A DNA stretch of 53,160 nucleotides. Source: Burkholderiaceae bacterium. Its GTDB lineage: Bacteria > Pseudomonadota > Gammaproteobacteria > Burkholderiales > Burkholderiaceae_D. Under the pieces are notes generated by a model that made no database searches, had not been told where the DNA came from, and saw only the letters and a program-made list of their open reading frames with translations. Shown one piece after another: positions 21,885-30,987 of the stretch. The position numbers and the translations under genes were made by a program. Numbering within the stretch: the first letter of the stretch is position 1; every line of letters begins with the position of its first letter. The stretch spans positions 1 through 53,160 of the forward strand of contig JAOASL010000019.1 in the NCBI GenBank assembly GCA_030158675.1, in the 5' to 3' direction.

Positions 21885-21906
21885 CATCGACAGCAGCGAT
21901 CAGCGA

Positions 21907-21932
21907 CGGGGGCTGCGGCCCCCGAATTTTTT
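21907..21932 (+). terminator. Rho-independent terminator after hemH
   Basis: CGGGGGC (21907-21913), loop TGCG, GCCCCCG (21918-21924), then AA and six T (21927-21932). It lies 22 bases past the hemH stop and just before the grpE heat-shock promoter. Confidence 0.9.
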
Positions 21933-21953
21933 CGGAGTTTTGCGATTTCCTGT

Positions 21954-21979
21954 CTTGAAACGCCGATGGGTATCCCCAT
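21954..21979 (+). promoter_or_regulatory. Sigma-32 heat-shock promoter of grpE
   Basis: CTTGAAA (21954-21960), a 13-bp spacer, and CCCCAT (21974-21979) followed by AT match the sigma-32 consensus CTTGAAA-N11-16-CCCCAT almost perfectly. It lies 45 bases upstream of the grpE start and downstream of the hemH terminator. Confidence 0.88.
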
Positions 21980-22024
21980 ATTCAAGGCATTGTTTTTTAA
22001 GCCATTGAATTCCTTGGAGATTTT

Positions 22025-22594
22025 ATGACGCAAGGCGAACAGAATCCAACGCCGGAAGATCTGCAACCGACCCCGGAAGCCGCGGCGAATGCTCAGACGG
22101 GTGCGCAGCCTGAGTCCAGTGAGGCCGTCGGTGCAGAGGCTGTCCTGAACGCACAACTGGCCGAAGCGCAGGCCCGGCTGGCAGAAATGCACGATGCCTT
22201 CCTGCGGGCGAAGGCCGAGGGCGATAATGTCCGTCGCCGCGCCCAGGAAGATATCGCGAAGGCGCACAAATTTGCGGTTGAATCCTTCGCCGAGGCTTTG
22301 CTGCCGGTGAAGGACAGCCTCGAAATGGCGCTGAAAATTGATACGCCGTCGGTCGAATCGCTGAAGGAAGGCGTCGACATGACGCTCAAGCAGCTCATTA
22401 CCGCGTTCGAGAAAAATCGACTGGTCGAGGTCAATCCGCAGCAAGGCGAGAAACTCGATCCGATGAAGCATCAGGCAATCTCGATGGTACCGGCCGAGCA
22501 GGAAGCCAATACGGTCGTCAGCGTGCTGCAGAAGGGCTACATGATCGCCGACCGCTTGCTGCGCCCCGCGCTGGTCACGGTATCGCAGGCTTGA
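22025..22594 (+). CDS. grpE: Nucleotide exchange factor GrpE
   Basis: A 189-residue co-chaperone that releases ADP from DnaK. A low-complexity acidic N-terminus (about 1-45) leads into the long dimerising coiled coil (about 46-100) and the beta-wing domain ending in [24 protein letters not shown] (residues near 157-180). TTGGAGA precedes the ATG at eight bases. dnaK follows 90 bases later. Confidence 0.96.
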   Translation: MTQGEQNPTPEDLQPTPEAAANAQTGAQPESSEAVGAEAVLNAQLAEAQARLAEMHDAFLRAKAEGDNVRRRAQEDIAKAHKFAVESFAEALLPVKDSLEMALKIDTPSVESLKEGVDMTLKQLITAFEKNRLVEVNPQQGEKLDPMKHQAISMVPAEQEANTVVSVLQKGYMIADRLLRPALVTVSQA

Positions 22595-22606
22595 TCGCCG
22601 CAACGA

Positions 22607-22632
22607 CTTGAATTCCGCCGCCGTCGCCGCAT
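22607..22632 (+). promoter_or_regulatory. Possible second sigma-32 promoter before dnaK
   Basis: CTTGAAT (22607-22613), a 13-bp spacer identical in length to the grpE promoter, then CCGCAT (22627-22632). The -10 part departs from CCCCAT at one base. It sits in the grpE-dnaK gap, 52 bases before the dnaK start. Confidence 0.5.
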
Positions 22633-22684
22633 ATCTGCAGCATCCGCGCATCTAACCAGTTTCAGAATCAGAAGGGACATCATC

Positions 22685-24628
22685 ATGGGCAAAATCATTG
22701 GTATCGACCTCGGTACGACCAATTCCTGCGTCGCCGTTATGGAAGGCGGCCAGCCGAAGGTCATCGAGAATTCCGAAGGCGCACGCACGACGCCGTCGAT
22801 TATTGCGTACCAGGACGACGGTGAAATTCTGGTCGGCGCGCCTGCCAAGCGCCAGGCAGTCACCAACCCGAAGAACACGCTTTATGCAGTGAAGCGCCTG
22901 ATTGGCCGCAAGTTTGACGAAAAGGAAGTTCAGAAAGACATCGGCCTGATGCCTTACCAGATCATGAAGGCCGACAATAGCGACGCCTGGGTATCGGTGC
23001 GCGACAAGAAACTCGCGCCGCCGCAGATTTCGGCCGAAGTGCTGCGCAAGATGAAAAAGACTGCCGAAGACTATCTCGGCGAGGAAGTCACCGAGGCCGT
23101 AATCACGGTGCCGGCCTATTTCAACGACGCGCAACGCCAGGCGACCAAGGACGCTGGCCGCATCGCCGGTCTGGATGTCAAGCGCATCATCAACGAGCCG
23201 ACGGCGGCTGCACTGGCCTTTGGACTGGACAAGGCCGGCAAGGGTGACCGCAAGATTGCTGTGTATGACCTCGGTGGCGGCACCTTCGATGTGTCGATCA
23301 TCGAGATCGCCGATGTTGATGGCGAGATGCAGTTTGAAGTGCTCTCGACCAACGGCGACACCTTCCTTGGCGGCGAAGATTTCGACCAGCGCCTGATCGA
23401 CTACATCATCGAGGAATTCAAGAAAATCAACGGCCTGGATCTGGCTAAGGATCCGATCGCGCTGCAGCGTATCAAGGCGTCGGCCGAGCGTGCGAAGATC
23501 GAACTGTCTTCGTCGCAGCAGACCGAGATTAATGAGCCTTACATTGCGATGGCAAACGGTGCGCCGGTGCACCTGACGCTGAAGATTACCCGCGCCAAGC
23601 TTGAATCGCTGGTTGAGGACCTGATCGCGAAGACGATTGAACCCTGCCGCGTCGCAATCAATGACGCCGGCGTGAAAGTGTCCGATATCGATGACGTGAT
23701 CCTGGTCGGCGGCCAGTCGCGCATGCCGAAGGTGCAGGAAAAGGTGAAGGAGTTTTTCGGCAAGGAGCCGCGCAAGGACGTGAACCCGGACGAAGCGGTG
23801 GCCGTCGGCGCCGCGATCCAGGGCTCAGTGCTGTCGGGCGACCGCAAGGACCTGCTGCTGCTCGACGTGACCCCGCTGTCGCTGGGCATCGAGACGCTCG
23901 GTGGCGTGATGACGAAGATGATCAAGAAGAACACCACGATCCCGACCAAGTTCAGCCAGGTGTTCTCGACTGCCGATGATAATCAGCCGGCAGTGACGAT
24001 CAAGGTATTTCAGGGCGAGCGCGAGATGGCGTCGGGTAACAAGGGCCTCGGCGAATTTAATCTGGAAGGCATTCCGCCGTCGCCGCGTGGCACGCCGCAG
24101 ATTGAAGTCACGTTCGACATTGATGCCAACGGCATCCTGCATGTGTCGGCAAAAGACAAAGCGACCGGCAAGGAAAACAAGGTCACGATCAAGGCCAACT
24201 CCGGCCTGAACGAGGACGAAATCGAGCGCATGGTGCGCGATGCCGAGGTGAACGCGGCCGAGGATCATCGTCTGAAAGAGCTGGCCGAATCCCACAACCA
24301 GGGAGATGCGCTGGTGCACTCGACCAAGAAGGCACTGGGTGAGCATGGCGATAAGCTTGATGCCGGCGAGAAGGAAAAGATCGAGGCGGCAATCAAGGAG
24401 CTTGAAGACGCGCTGAAAGGTAACGACAAGGAAATCATCGATGCCAAGGTCGCCGGTTTGTCGACTGCTGCGCAGAAGCTCGGCGAGAAGATGTATGCGG
24501 ACATGCAGGCGCAACAGGCTGCAGCCGGTGGCGCAGACGGTGCCGGTGCCGAGCAGGCCAGTGGAGACGCCAAGCCGGCGGACGACGACGTAGTCGATGC
24601 CGACTTCAAGGAAGTCAAGGACAAGTAA
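22685..24628 (+). CDS. dnaK: Molecular chaperone DnaK (Hsp70)
   Basis: A 647-residue Hsp70. The ATPase domain begins [12 protein letters not shown] and contains [11 protein letters not shown] and VGGQSRMP; the hydrophobic linker [16 protein letters not shown] leads into the substrate-binding domain and helical lid, and the tail [10 protein letters not shown] carries the DnaJ-interacting EEVD-like end. Length is standard. It forms the folding cycle with DnaJ and GrpE encoded on either side. Confidence 0.98.
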   Translation: MGKIIGIDLGTTNSCVAVMEGGQPKVIENSEGARTTPSIIAYQDDGEILVGAPAKRQAVTNPKNTLYAVKRLIGRKFDEKEVQKDIGLMPYQIMKADNSDAWVSVRDKKLAPPQISAEVLRKMKKTAEDYLGEEVTEAVITVPAYFNDAQRQATKDAGRIAGLDVKRIINEPTAAALAFGLDKAGKGDRKIAVYDLGGGTFDVSIIEIADVDGEMQFEVLSTNGDTFLGGEDFDQRLIDYIIEEFKKINGLDLAKDPIALQRIKASAERAKIELSSSQQTEINEPYIAMANGAPVHLTLKITRAKLESLVEDLIAKTIEPCRVAINDAGVKVSDIDDVILVGGQSRMPKVQEKVKEFFGKEPRKDVNPDEAVAVGAAIQGSVLSGDRKDLLLLDVTPLSLGIETLGGVMTKMIKKNTTIPTKFSQVFSTADDNQPAVTIKVFQGEREMASGNKGLGEFNLEGIPPSPRGTPQIEVTFDIDANGILHVSAKDKATGKENKVTIKANSGLNEDEIERMVRDAEVNAAEDHRLKELAESHNQGDALVHSTKKALGEHGDKLDAGEKEKIEAAIKELEDALKGNDKEIIDAKVAGLSTAAQKLGEKMYADMQAQQAAAGGADGAGAEQASGDAKPADDDVVDADFKEVKDK

Positions 24629-24663
24629 CAACAACGCTGCGCAGCGGGGCTGCATGGGCATCA

Positions 24664-24701
24664 CCGGGCCGGGGCGGCATGTTGTCCCGCCCGGTTTTTT
24701 T
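24664..24701 (+). terminator. Rho-independent terminator between dnaK and dnaJ
   Basis: CCGGGC (24664-24669) pairs with GCCCGG (24689-24694), extended inward by GGG/CCC past a bulge, followed by seven T (24695-24701). It may attenuate read-through into dnaJ and lower DnaJ relative to DnaK. Confidence 0.85.
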
Positions 24702-24748
24702 GCTTGGAAGGGAATTACCTTTCCCGAGCATAGTCAGGACACCTGAAG

Positions 24749-25882
24749 ATGGCAAAACGTGATTTTTACGAAATTCTCGGCGTAGCAAAGAACGCGTCGG
24801 AAGAGGAAATAAAGAAGTCTTACCGCAAGCTGGCGATGAAATATCATCCGGACCGTAATCCGGACAGCAAGCAGGCGGAGGAAAAATTCAAGGAGGCCAA
24901 GGAGGCCTACGAGATGTTGTCCGACGCACAGAAGCGCGAAGCCTATGATCGCTTCGGCCATGCGGGCGTGGATCCGAACATGGGTAGCGGCGGTGCTGGC
25001 GGTTTCGGCGGCGGATTTTCGGATGCGTTCGGCGATATCTTCGGCGATATCTTCGGCGGTGCAGCAGGCGGCGGACGCGGACGCGGCGGTCCGCAGGTCT
25101 ATCGCGGCGCCGACCTGCGTTACAACCTCGACATTACCCTTGAGCAGGCCGCGCACGGTTTTGATACGACGATCCGCGTGCCGTCATGGGATGAATGCGA
25201 AACTTGCCACGGTTCGGGCGCGAAGCCGGGTACGGCGCCGACTGCCTGTGCCACTTGCGGTGGCCATGGTCAGGTGCGCATGCAGCAGGGTTTTTTCAGC
25301 ATTCAGCAAACCTGCCCGAAGTGCCATGGCACCGGCAAAGTGATTCAGGATCCGTGCGCCAGTTGTTCGGGCGCGGGCCGCATCAAACGTAACAAGACGC
25401 TGGAAGTAAAAATTCCGGCCGGCATTGATGACGGCATGCGGATCCGCTCCAGCGGCAACGGTGAGCCCGGCATGAATGGCGGTCCACCCGGCGATCTGTA
25501 CGTCGAAATTCATATCAAGCAGCATTCGGTATTCCAGCGTGATGGCGACGACCTGCACTGCGAGATGCCAATCTCGTTTGCACGTGCAGCGCTCGGTGGC
25601 GAGATCGAGGTGCCTACGCTGTCTGGCAAGGTGTCATTCAGCGTGCCCGAAGGTACTCAGACCGGCAAGACCTTTCGTCTGCGCGGCAAGGGCATCAAGG
25701 GTGTGCGCTCCGGATTCCCGGGTGACTTGTTCTGCCACATGATCGTCGAGACACCGGTCAAGCTGACCGAGAAGCAAAAAGATCTGCTGCGTGATTTCGA
25801 CCAGCTGACATCTGCAGGCGGCGCAAAACACAGCCCGCAAAGTAAGACCTGGATGGACAAGGTGAAGGAGTTTTTCGATTAA
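24749..25882 (+). CDS. dnaJ: Co-chaperone DnaJ (Hsp40)
   Basis: A 377-residue type I J-protein. The J domain has HPD at 33-35; a Gly/Phe-rich linker covers about 75-125. Four zinc-binding repeats [24 protein letters not shown] and CASCSGAG lie near 150-210, and the C-terminal substrate-binding domains follow. It stimulates DnaK ATPase and delivers unfolded proteins. It starts 47 bases after the dnaK terminator. Confidence 0.98.
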   Translation: MAKRDFYEILGVAKNASEEEIKKSYRKLAMKYHPDRNPDSKQAEEKFKEAKEAYEMLSDAQKREAYDRFGHAGVDPNMGSGGAGGFGGGFSDAFGDIFGDIFGGAAGGGRGRGGPQVYRGADLRYNLDITLEQAAHGFDTTIRVPSWDECETCHGSGAKPGTAPTACATCGGHGQVRMQQGFFSIQQTCPKCHGTGKVIQDPCASCSGAGRIKRNKTLEVKIPAGIDDGMRIRSSGNGEPGMNGGPPGDLYVEIHIKQHSVFQRDGDDLHCEMPISFARAALGGEIEVPTLSGKVSFSVPEGTQTGKTFRLRGKGIKGVRSGFPGDLFCHMIVETPVKLTEKQKDLLRDFDQLTSAGGAKHSPQSKTWMDKVKEFFD

Positions 25883-25931
25883 GCGTCATTACTCCTGTAT
25901 CGATGGAGATCAGAGATAGCTGATCAGAAAA

Positions 25932-25961
25932 CGCCGACTGCAAGTCGGCGTTTTTGTTTTT
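25932..25961 (+). terminator. Rho-independent terminator after dnaJ
   Basis: CGCCGACT (25932-25939), loop GCA, AGTCGGCG (25943-25950), then TTTTTGTTTTT (25951-25961). A run of A before the stem means it could also act on the opposite strand. Confidence 0.92.
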
Positions 25962-26108
25962 ATGGCCGTTATACGTCGGTTAAAGTCATTGGCAGAACAG
26001 TGGCTTGCGCCGTTTGCATACGCGCTTGCCAATTTTCATCCAGTCGCAGGACAAGTTCATTCGACCAGTAGACTTCGCGCTCGTTCGTCTTGTTCAGGAT
26101 CCCGGAAG

Positions 26109-28802
26109 ATGTCGTGCTGGCCGACACCCTTACACGAAGCGCTCACCTTAAAAAAGAATCCGCTCACTGCATTGATCGAGGCGATTCGCGCGCATCGCAA
26201 GAGGCGCAGCGACAACGAGCTCGAACAGTCGCTTGTGCGTATCGTGCTGGGCATGCTGCTGGTGAGCCTGTTTGGCTATCTGACCGGTTTGAAACCTGCC
26301 GGGCCACCGGGAATCCATCTGGAGATTGTGTCCGTACTGGCGGGTTTCCTGATTGTTTCGGTGGCGATCTCGGCAAATATTCTGGCCCGTCCCGGAAATG
26401 TTCCGATCAGGCGCGTCTGCGCGATCTTGCTGGATGTCGGTACGCTCACCTATCTGCTGCTGATCGGCGCGGAGCACTCTGCGCCACTGTACTTTTTTTA
26501 TCTTTGGATCATCATCGGTTACGGCTTTCGCTTTGGTCGTCGCTATTTGTTTTTTGCACTCGGCACTACGCTGGCAGGCTTCGGGCTGGTGATCGCGATT
26601 GCGCCGTATTGGCACGATGAACTTGGCTTGTCGATCGGATTGTGGCTCGGCACCCTGCTGATCTCAATTTATTTCAGTGTCCTGGTTGGCCGCCTGCTCA
26701 GGGCACTGGAGCAGGCAAATATTGCGAACGTCGCAAAGCGACAGTTCATCTGTGCTGTCAGCCATGAACTGCGCACGCCGCTGAACGCAATGATCGGAAT
26801 GCTCGACTTGCTGAAGACGACGCGCATCGACAGCGAACAAGAAGAGATGCTGGACTGCATGACGACTACATCGCAGGTGATGCTGTCGCAGATCGAGGAT
26901 GTACTGGATTTCTCTAAAATCGAGGCGGGCAAGATGTCGGTTGCGCACGTCGATTTCGATATATACCGGCTGGTGCACAGTATCCATGCGATGTTCCGCT
27001 ACCGTGTCGATCCGCTCACCACGGACTGGCTGATCCAGATCGATGGCGATCTGCCGGCAATGCTGAATGGCGATCCGCACCATTTGCGGCAGATTCTCGT
27101 GAACCTGGTCGGCAATGCCGTCAAGTTCACTGAGCAGGGGCGAGTGGCGTTGAGGCTGCGTCTTCTGGCTAGCAGCCGCTGCAGCGTAAAAATCTTGTTT
27201 ACCGTAACCGATACCGGCATTGGCATCGCAAGAGCGGTGCAGGGCCGGATTTTCGACAGCTTCACGCAAGCAGATGAATCCGTCGCTCGCCGGTATGGCG
27301 GTACGGGCCTCGGCACCACGATTTGTAAGCAGCTCGTCGAGCTGATGGGCGGGCGGATCGGTTTCTGCAGCGAGCCGGGTAAGGGGAGCGAATTCTGGTT
27401 CGAACTCGATTTTGAGCATGTGTCCGCGCAGCCGTTGCGCATGTCACCGCAGTCCACTGAAATGCATGTGATGACGGTAGGCTTGATGCACGATCAGGAC
27501 TTTCCGGAGCTTGCTGCTGATATCACTGCATTGTGCCGCGTCTCACCGACGGTGGCCGGCTGCATTGATGATGCAATCGAGGTGCTCGAGCGAGCGACTC
27601 TTTCAGACAACCCGGTTGCAATCGCCTTCATTCACGAGCCCTTCGTTGCAGGGGAATCGATGTCCGGCTGGACATCTCGAATGAACTTCCAACTGCGCCG
27701 CCTGCGAACCGCGGCCCACTCGACCGCGATGATCAATGTACTACTGCCATCAAAGGCTATGTCGAACGACCTGGCTCTTGAATTGGCCGAATCGGCCGGA
27801 TTTTTCGCAGTACTGCCAGTGGCGTATGACAAGATCATCCTGTCGCATCTAAGGCATGCGGCAGAGCTTTCCAGCACCGTCGAGGTTCTGTGCGTTCCCG
27901 AACCGGCCGGGCAGGACGTGGGGCCGCAGAGCATTCCTCTGCCGATCCGGTCGGTGGCAAATGACGATGATTTAGAGGTCATGATCGTCGAAGACAATCC
28001 GACGAACCGGCGTGTGCTGCAGAAAATACTGGAGCGTGCCGGCCATCGCTGCGTGCTGGCCAAGGATGGCGAGGAAGCGCTTGAGCTGATCGGCAAACAT
28101 CCTGTCGATGCGATCGTGCTCGATATGAACATGCCGGGAGTCTATGGCACCGAGGTGGCGCGCCTGTGCCGGCTCATGGGTGGCCGCCCTGCGGCAACGC
28201 CGATCATGATGTTTTCAGCCAATGTCACGCCCGAGGCGCGTGATGAGTGTCTGCGGGCTGGCGCAAATGTTTTCATGCCCAAGCCAATACAAGTCGAATC
28301 GTTTCTGAAAGCCCTGAGTGAGCTGGCAGGGGGGGGCAGCGGCTCAGTTACTGTCTCCGCTCAATGCCCGCCCCTGTCCGACAAGTCGCGGATCCTTTGG
28401 TGTTCGTCTGCCGAGCCGATACTTGATGTCCAGATCCTCAAGGGGCTTGAAAGCGTCAGCAAGGATCTGGTGTTTCTGGACGAGTTGATTGCCGAATATG
28501 TCGCGGAGAGCAGCAGGCTTTTAGATGTGCTTGCGCGTGCGATTGATGATGGTGCTGAGCATGAAATCAAAGAAACATTGCATGCATTGCGAGGCTCGGC
28601 GCTCAGCGTCGGTGCCATATCAATGAAGATGATTTGTAAGCGGCTAGAGCGCCTCATTCTTTCCGATTTGAAGGAACAAAAAGAAGAAATTTTTCTGGCG
28701 TTGAATCATGCATTCACGAAGTTGTGCAAGGAGCTGGATCTGTACCAGCAGCAACGCGTGCCGCAGCAGCTATTGCCGATGCCAATAAAAGATAGGTTCT
28801 GA
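26109..28802 (+). CDS. rpfC: RpfC-type hybrid sensor histidine kinase (DSF sensor)
   Basis: An 897-residue inner-membrane hybrid kinase. About five to six transmembrane helices (about 42-195) are followed by the H-box AVSHELRTPLN with His219, the N-box LVGNAVKF, VTDTGIGIA and YGGTGLGTT, then a degenerate receiver-like segment (about 475-600), a true receiver (about 622-740, phospho-Asp672 in VLDMNMPG) and an HPt domain (His825 in LHALRGSAL). The cytosolic N-terminus plus helix arrangement, with SAPLYFFYLWI..GYGFRFGRRYL, resembles Xanthomonas RpfC from memory, which senses the fatty-acid signal DSF. AGGA nine bases before ATG 26109 supports this start; the in-frame ATG at 25962 abuts the dnaJ terminator. 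The HO-fold gene follows after 25 bases and rpfF is convergent. Confidence 0.88.
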   Translation: MSCWPTPLHEALTLKKNPLTALIEAIRAHRKRRSDNELEQSLVRIVLGMLLVSLFGYLTGLKPAGPPGIHLEIVSVLAGFLIVSVAISANILARPGNVPIRRVCAILLDVGTLTYLLLIGAEHSAPLYFFYLWIIIGYGFRFGRRYLFFALGTTLAGFGLVIAIAPYWHDELGLSIGLWLGTLLISIYFSVLVGRLLRALEQANIANVAKRQFICAVSHELRTPLNAMIGMLDLLKTTRIDSEQEEMLDCMTTTSQVMLSQIEDVLDFSKIEAGKMSVAHVDFDIYRLVHSIHAMFRYRVDPLTTDWLIQIDGDLPAMLNGDPHHLRQILVNLVGNAVKFTEQGRVALRLRLLASSRCSVKILFTVTDTGIGIARAVQGRIFDSFTQADESVARRYGGTGLGTTICKQLVELMGGRIGFCSEPGKGSEFWFELDFEHVSAQPLRMSPQSTEMHVMTVGLMHDQDFPELAADITALCRVSPTVAGCIDDAIEVLERATLSDNPVAIAFIHEPFVAGESMSGWTSRMNFQLRRLRTAAHSTAMINVLLPSKAMSNDLALELAESAGFFAVLPVAYDKIILSHLRHAAELSSTVEVLCVPEPAGQDVGPQSIPLPIRSVANDDDLEVMIVEDNPTNRRVLQKILERAGHRCVLAKDGEEALELIGKHPVDAIVLDMNMPGVYGTEVARLCRLMGGRPAATPIMMFSANVTPEARDECLRAGANVFMPKPIQVESFLKALSELAGGGSGSVTVSAQCPPLSDKSRILWCSSAEPILDVQILKGLESVSKDLVFLDELIAEYVAESSRLLDVLARAIDDGAEHEIKETLHALRGSALSVGAISMKMICKRLERLILSDLKEQKEEIFLALNHAFTKLCKELDLYQQQRVPQQLLPMPIKDRF

Positions 28803-28827
28803 TTTCACACCACCAGGGGGAATGGAT

Positions 28828-29481
28828 ATGTCATTGACTGGACAGCTGATCGAAATTACCGATTCTAATCGGCACGAGATCGAAGCAATTCCGCAATTGC
28901 AGGATATGTTAAATGGTCAGTATTCTCGCCAACGGTATATTAATTTTCTGATTCAGTTGTATCCGATCGTTTCTCACTTTTGCCCGCTGATGGCGGCGGC
29001 TGCAAGTCGATGTGCAGATCGCTATCATGAGCTACGCGCTTATTTATACACGCATGTGATGGAGGAAAAGGACCATGAGCGTATGGTGCTGGACGATTTG
29101 GAGAGCATGTATGTTGATACCTCCTTCGTTTCCGAGCAGACGCCCTGTCCGCCGGTACAGGCGATGCTGTCATTCAATTACCATGCCATCAACACAGTTG
29201 ATCCGCATTGCGTACTCGGTATGATCTATGTGCTTGAAATTGTATCGTCGGTTTATGGCGGCAGGGTTGCACAGGCGATCTCCCGTAACGTCAATTTGCC
29301 CCTTTCACAAGGATTTTCATTTCTTGAATCGCATGCTGTCCTTGATGACGAGCATCTCGGCGAGCTCAGGAAAGTAATGCAGTCAGTGCAAGATGGCGAT
29401 CTGGAAGATCGGGTCATGAATAGCGTCAGTGTGAATTTTTATTTGTTCAGGCAAGTGCTCGGCTATACCGAAACTCATTGA
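28828..29481 (+). CDS. Haem-oxygenase-fold iron-containing redox enzyme
   Basis: A 217-residue all-helical protein resembling the TENA/PqqC/haem-oxygenase-like fold, of the kind annotated iron-containing redox enzyme. Candidate metal ligands are visible in THVMEEKDHERM (about residues 75-86) and LESHAVLDDEHLGEL (about 166-180), which fits the His/Glu/Asp pattern of HO-like di-iron oxidases. AGGGGG lies seven bases before ATG 28828; another ATG six bases upstream is too close. It directly follows rpfC and faces rpfF, which suggests a role in making, modifying or degrading the fatty-acid signal, but this is inference. Classical haem oxygenase activity is not supported, as no haem-uptake genes are near. 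Confidence 0.8.
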   Translation: MSLTGQLIEITDSNRHEIEAIPQLQDMLNGQYSRQRYINFLIQLYPIVSHFCPLMAAAASRCADRYHELRAYLYTHVMEEKDHERMVLDDLESMYVDTSFVSEQTPCPPVQAMLSFNYHAINTVDPHCVLGMIYVLEIVSSVYGGRVAQAISRNVNLPLSQGFSFLESHAVLDDEHLGELRKVMQSVQDGDLEDRVMNSVSVNFYLFRQVLGYTETH

Positions 29482-29515
29482 AAGATCATTTGAAAACTGT
29501 AGCGCTTCCCGATTC

Positions 29516-29560
29516 AGCCCAGTGATGCTCACCGTATCAAACTTTACGGTTGGGCTTTTT
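29516..29560 (+). terminator. Terminator after the rpfC-HO-fold unit
   Basis: AGCCCA (29516-29521) and ACCGTA (29531-29536) pair with TACGGT (29545-29550) and TGGGCT (29551-29556), leaving one bulge of nine bases; T run to 29560. It separates the plus-strand unit from convergent rpfF. Confidence 0.65.
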
Positions 29561-29601
29561 GGGCCGAACTCGGGGCGCTCATGAGCTTGTTATGCAAGCA
29601 T

Positions 29602-30552
29602 TCAGGCGATTTCAAGGCCGTTGCTGGTTTTATCTGTGTTTATCATGTTCCTTTGGTGTTTCGCATGGAGCGAGCACTGAGCCATGGCAAGCTGCTTCAT
29701 TAGTTGCAGATCTTTCCCTCCGATTTTTAATGCAGCATCGACCCATAGCATCGCAATATCACGCAGTTCTTCGAAGGTAATTGGCCAAAGATGATTTCGG
29801 CATTCGTAAATTGATCGCATGCCATTCAAGTGACGGTTCTTTTTTCTGATCAATTCCAGCACTGCATTTTCCCCTTCGCCCACAGGCGCCACCACATCAA
29901 TGACACCCATGTCGGCGAGTTCTTCAGCCCGGTAGGTATTACCACTTAGCATCATCTCCTCGGTTTTGCGCATGCCAATACGCCTTGCCAGAAAACTGTA
30001 GGCCCCCATGCCGGGGAAAAGGTTAAAAATAATCTCGGGCAGTCCCATCTTGGTATTGGCTTCGGCCACGATGATCTGGCTGGAGAGTGCGAATTCAAAG
30101 CCGCCGCCCAGTGCATCACCCTGAACCAATGAAATCGTAGTTGTCGCACAGTTGTATCCTTTGATTCGAGGGTACATGGCATCGACGCATAGCTTGGCGT
30201 ATTCCACCAGTGCATCGCGATTCTGCTCACGGATCAGATTGATGAACAACGCGAGATTCCCTCCCAGATTAAAGACTCCTTTGCGTCGCGATCCGATGAC
30301 ACAGTAATTTACTGGCTGCCAGTCCTCTTCGTGAAGAATATGAGATTCATGATGATTCAGTTCGTGAAAGACATGATGGAGCTCTTCGACCATGTCTTGA
30401 TTGAAACAGGGAACGCCTACCGGTTTCATGTAGGTCCAGAGCGCTCGCCAGGTTTTGTCATACACGAGATCGACTTGCTGGTACTGGCGCCTTGGCCAGA
30501 GGTCAGGACGATCGGTTTTCTTCAATTGAGGATTCTGGTCGGTGGGCAGCAT
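29602..30552 (-). CDS. rpfF: RpfF-type DSF synthase (crotonase family)
   Basis: A 316-residue enoyl-CoA hydratase/thioesterase that makes cis-2-unsaturated fatty acid signals from acyl-ACP. The crotonase core includes FNLGGNLALF (about 94-103), ALGGGFEFAL and GLPEIIFNLFPGMGAYSF. Glu153 and Glu173, 20 residues apart, correspond to the two catalytic glutamates known in Xanthomonas RpfF (141 and 161). Overall length, about 30 residues longer than plain hydratases, and the NLFPGMGAYSFLARR motif favour RpfF over EchA-type enzymes. AAGGAGA precedes the ATG. It is convergent to rpfC and the HO-fold gene, so synthase and sensor are linked but separately promoted. Confidence 0.9.
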   Translation of the reverse strand: MLPTDQNPQLKKTDRPDLWPRRQYQQVDLVYDKTWRALWTYMKPVGVPCFNQDMVEELHHVFHELNHHESHILHEEDWQPVNYCVIGSRRKGVFNLGGNLALFINLIREQNRDALVEYAKLCVDAMYPRIKGYNCATTTISLVQGDALGGGFEFALSSQIIVAEANTKMGLPEIIFNLFPGMGAYSFLARRIGMRKTEEMMLSGNTYRAEELADMGVIDVVAPVGEGENAVLELIRKKNRHLNGMRSIYECRNHLWPITFEELRDIAMLWVDAALKIGGKDLQLMKQLAMAQCSLHAKHQRNMINTDKTSNGLEIA

Positions 30553-30987
30553 CGTTTTCTCCTTCGGTCTGTGGTCGGTTGAACCTTCCGGGGGGCATCT
30601 GCAACATGGGGCAGCGGACGCTATGCGGTTTGGCAGATGAACTGTCGCTCCGCACCGGGTGATGCGATGGTCGATTGCTTTGCCGCAGGCTTTGCTCCGG
30701 GGCGCGCCCTATCGGTTGGCGTCTGGCTTGTCCATTTCTAAAATGATTCCGAAACGAACTTGATCTTTATGGTTTTCCCAAGCGATGCTGTTTGCTCTTG
30801 CTCAAACTTTTCGGCGGCATTTGCAGTTTATGAAGGCCGGTGTTGAGATAAAAAATAATTAGTGATGCGGTCGATCACGCTAATAATTTTTGCTCTTTGT
30901 CGCGTGTTTTTCTTTGTAAAAATCGAATGGAAGAGATCCTCACTTGCTGCGGTAAAATCAAGCGCTAACTTTTTGAATTGATTCGAT
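30553..30987. other. 435-bp divergent regulatory region between rpfF and the carbonic anhydrase gene
   Basis: No gene is visible. The part near rpfF is GC-rich; the part near the carbonic anhydrase gene is AT-rich and contains a large imperfect dyad at 30851-30891. Promoters for both divergent genes must lie here; I could not assign -35/-10 boxes with confidence. Confidence 0.6.
30851..30891. promoter_or_regulatory. 41-bp imperfect inverted repeat, possible operator or bidirectional terminator
   Basis: AAAAATAATTAGTGAT (30851-30866), centre GCGGTCG, ATCACGCTAATAATTTTT (30874-30891). The arms match except for one base and a two-base insertion. The core GTGAT-N7-ATCAC is perfect. A-tract before and T-tract after mean it could also form a bidirectional terminator, but no gene ends nearby, so an operator is favoured. 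Confidence 0.5.
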
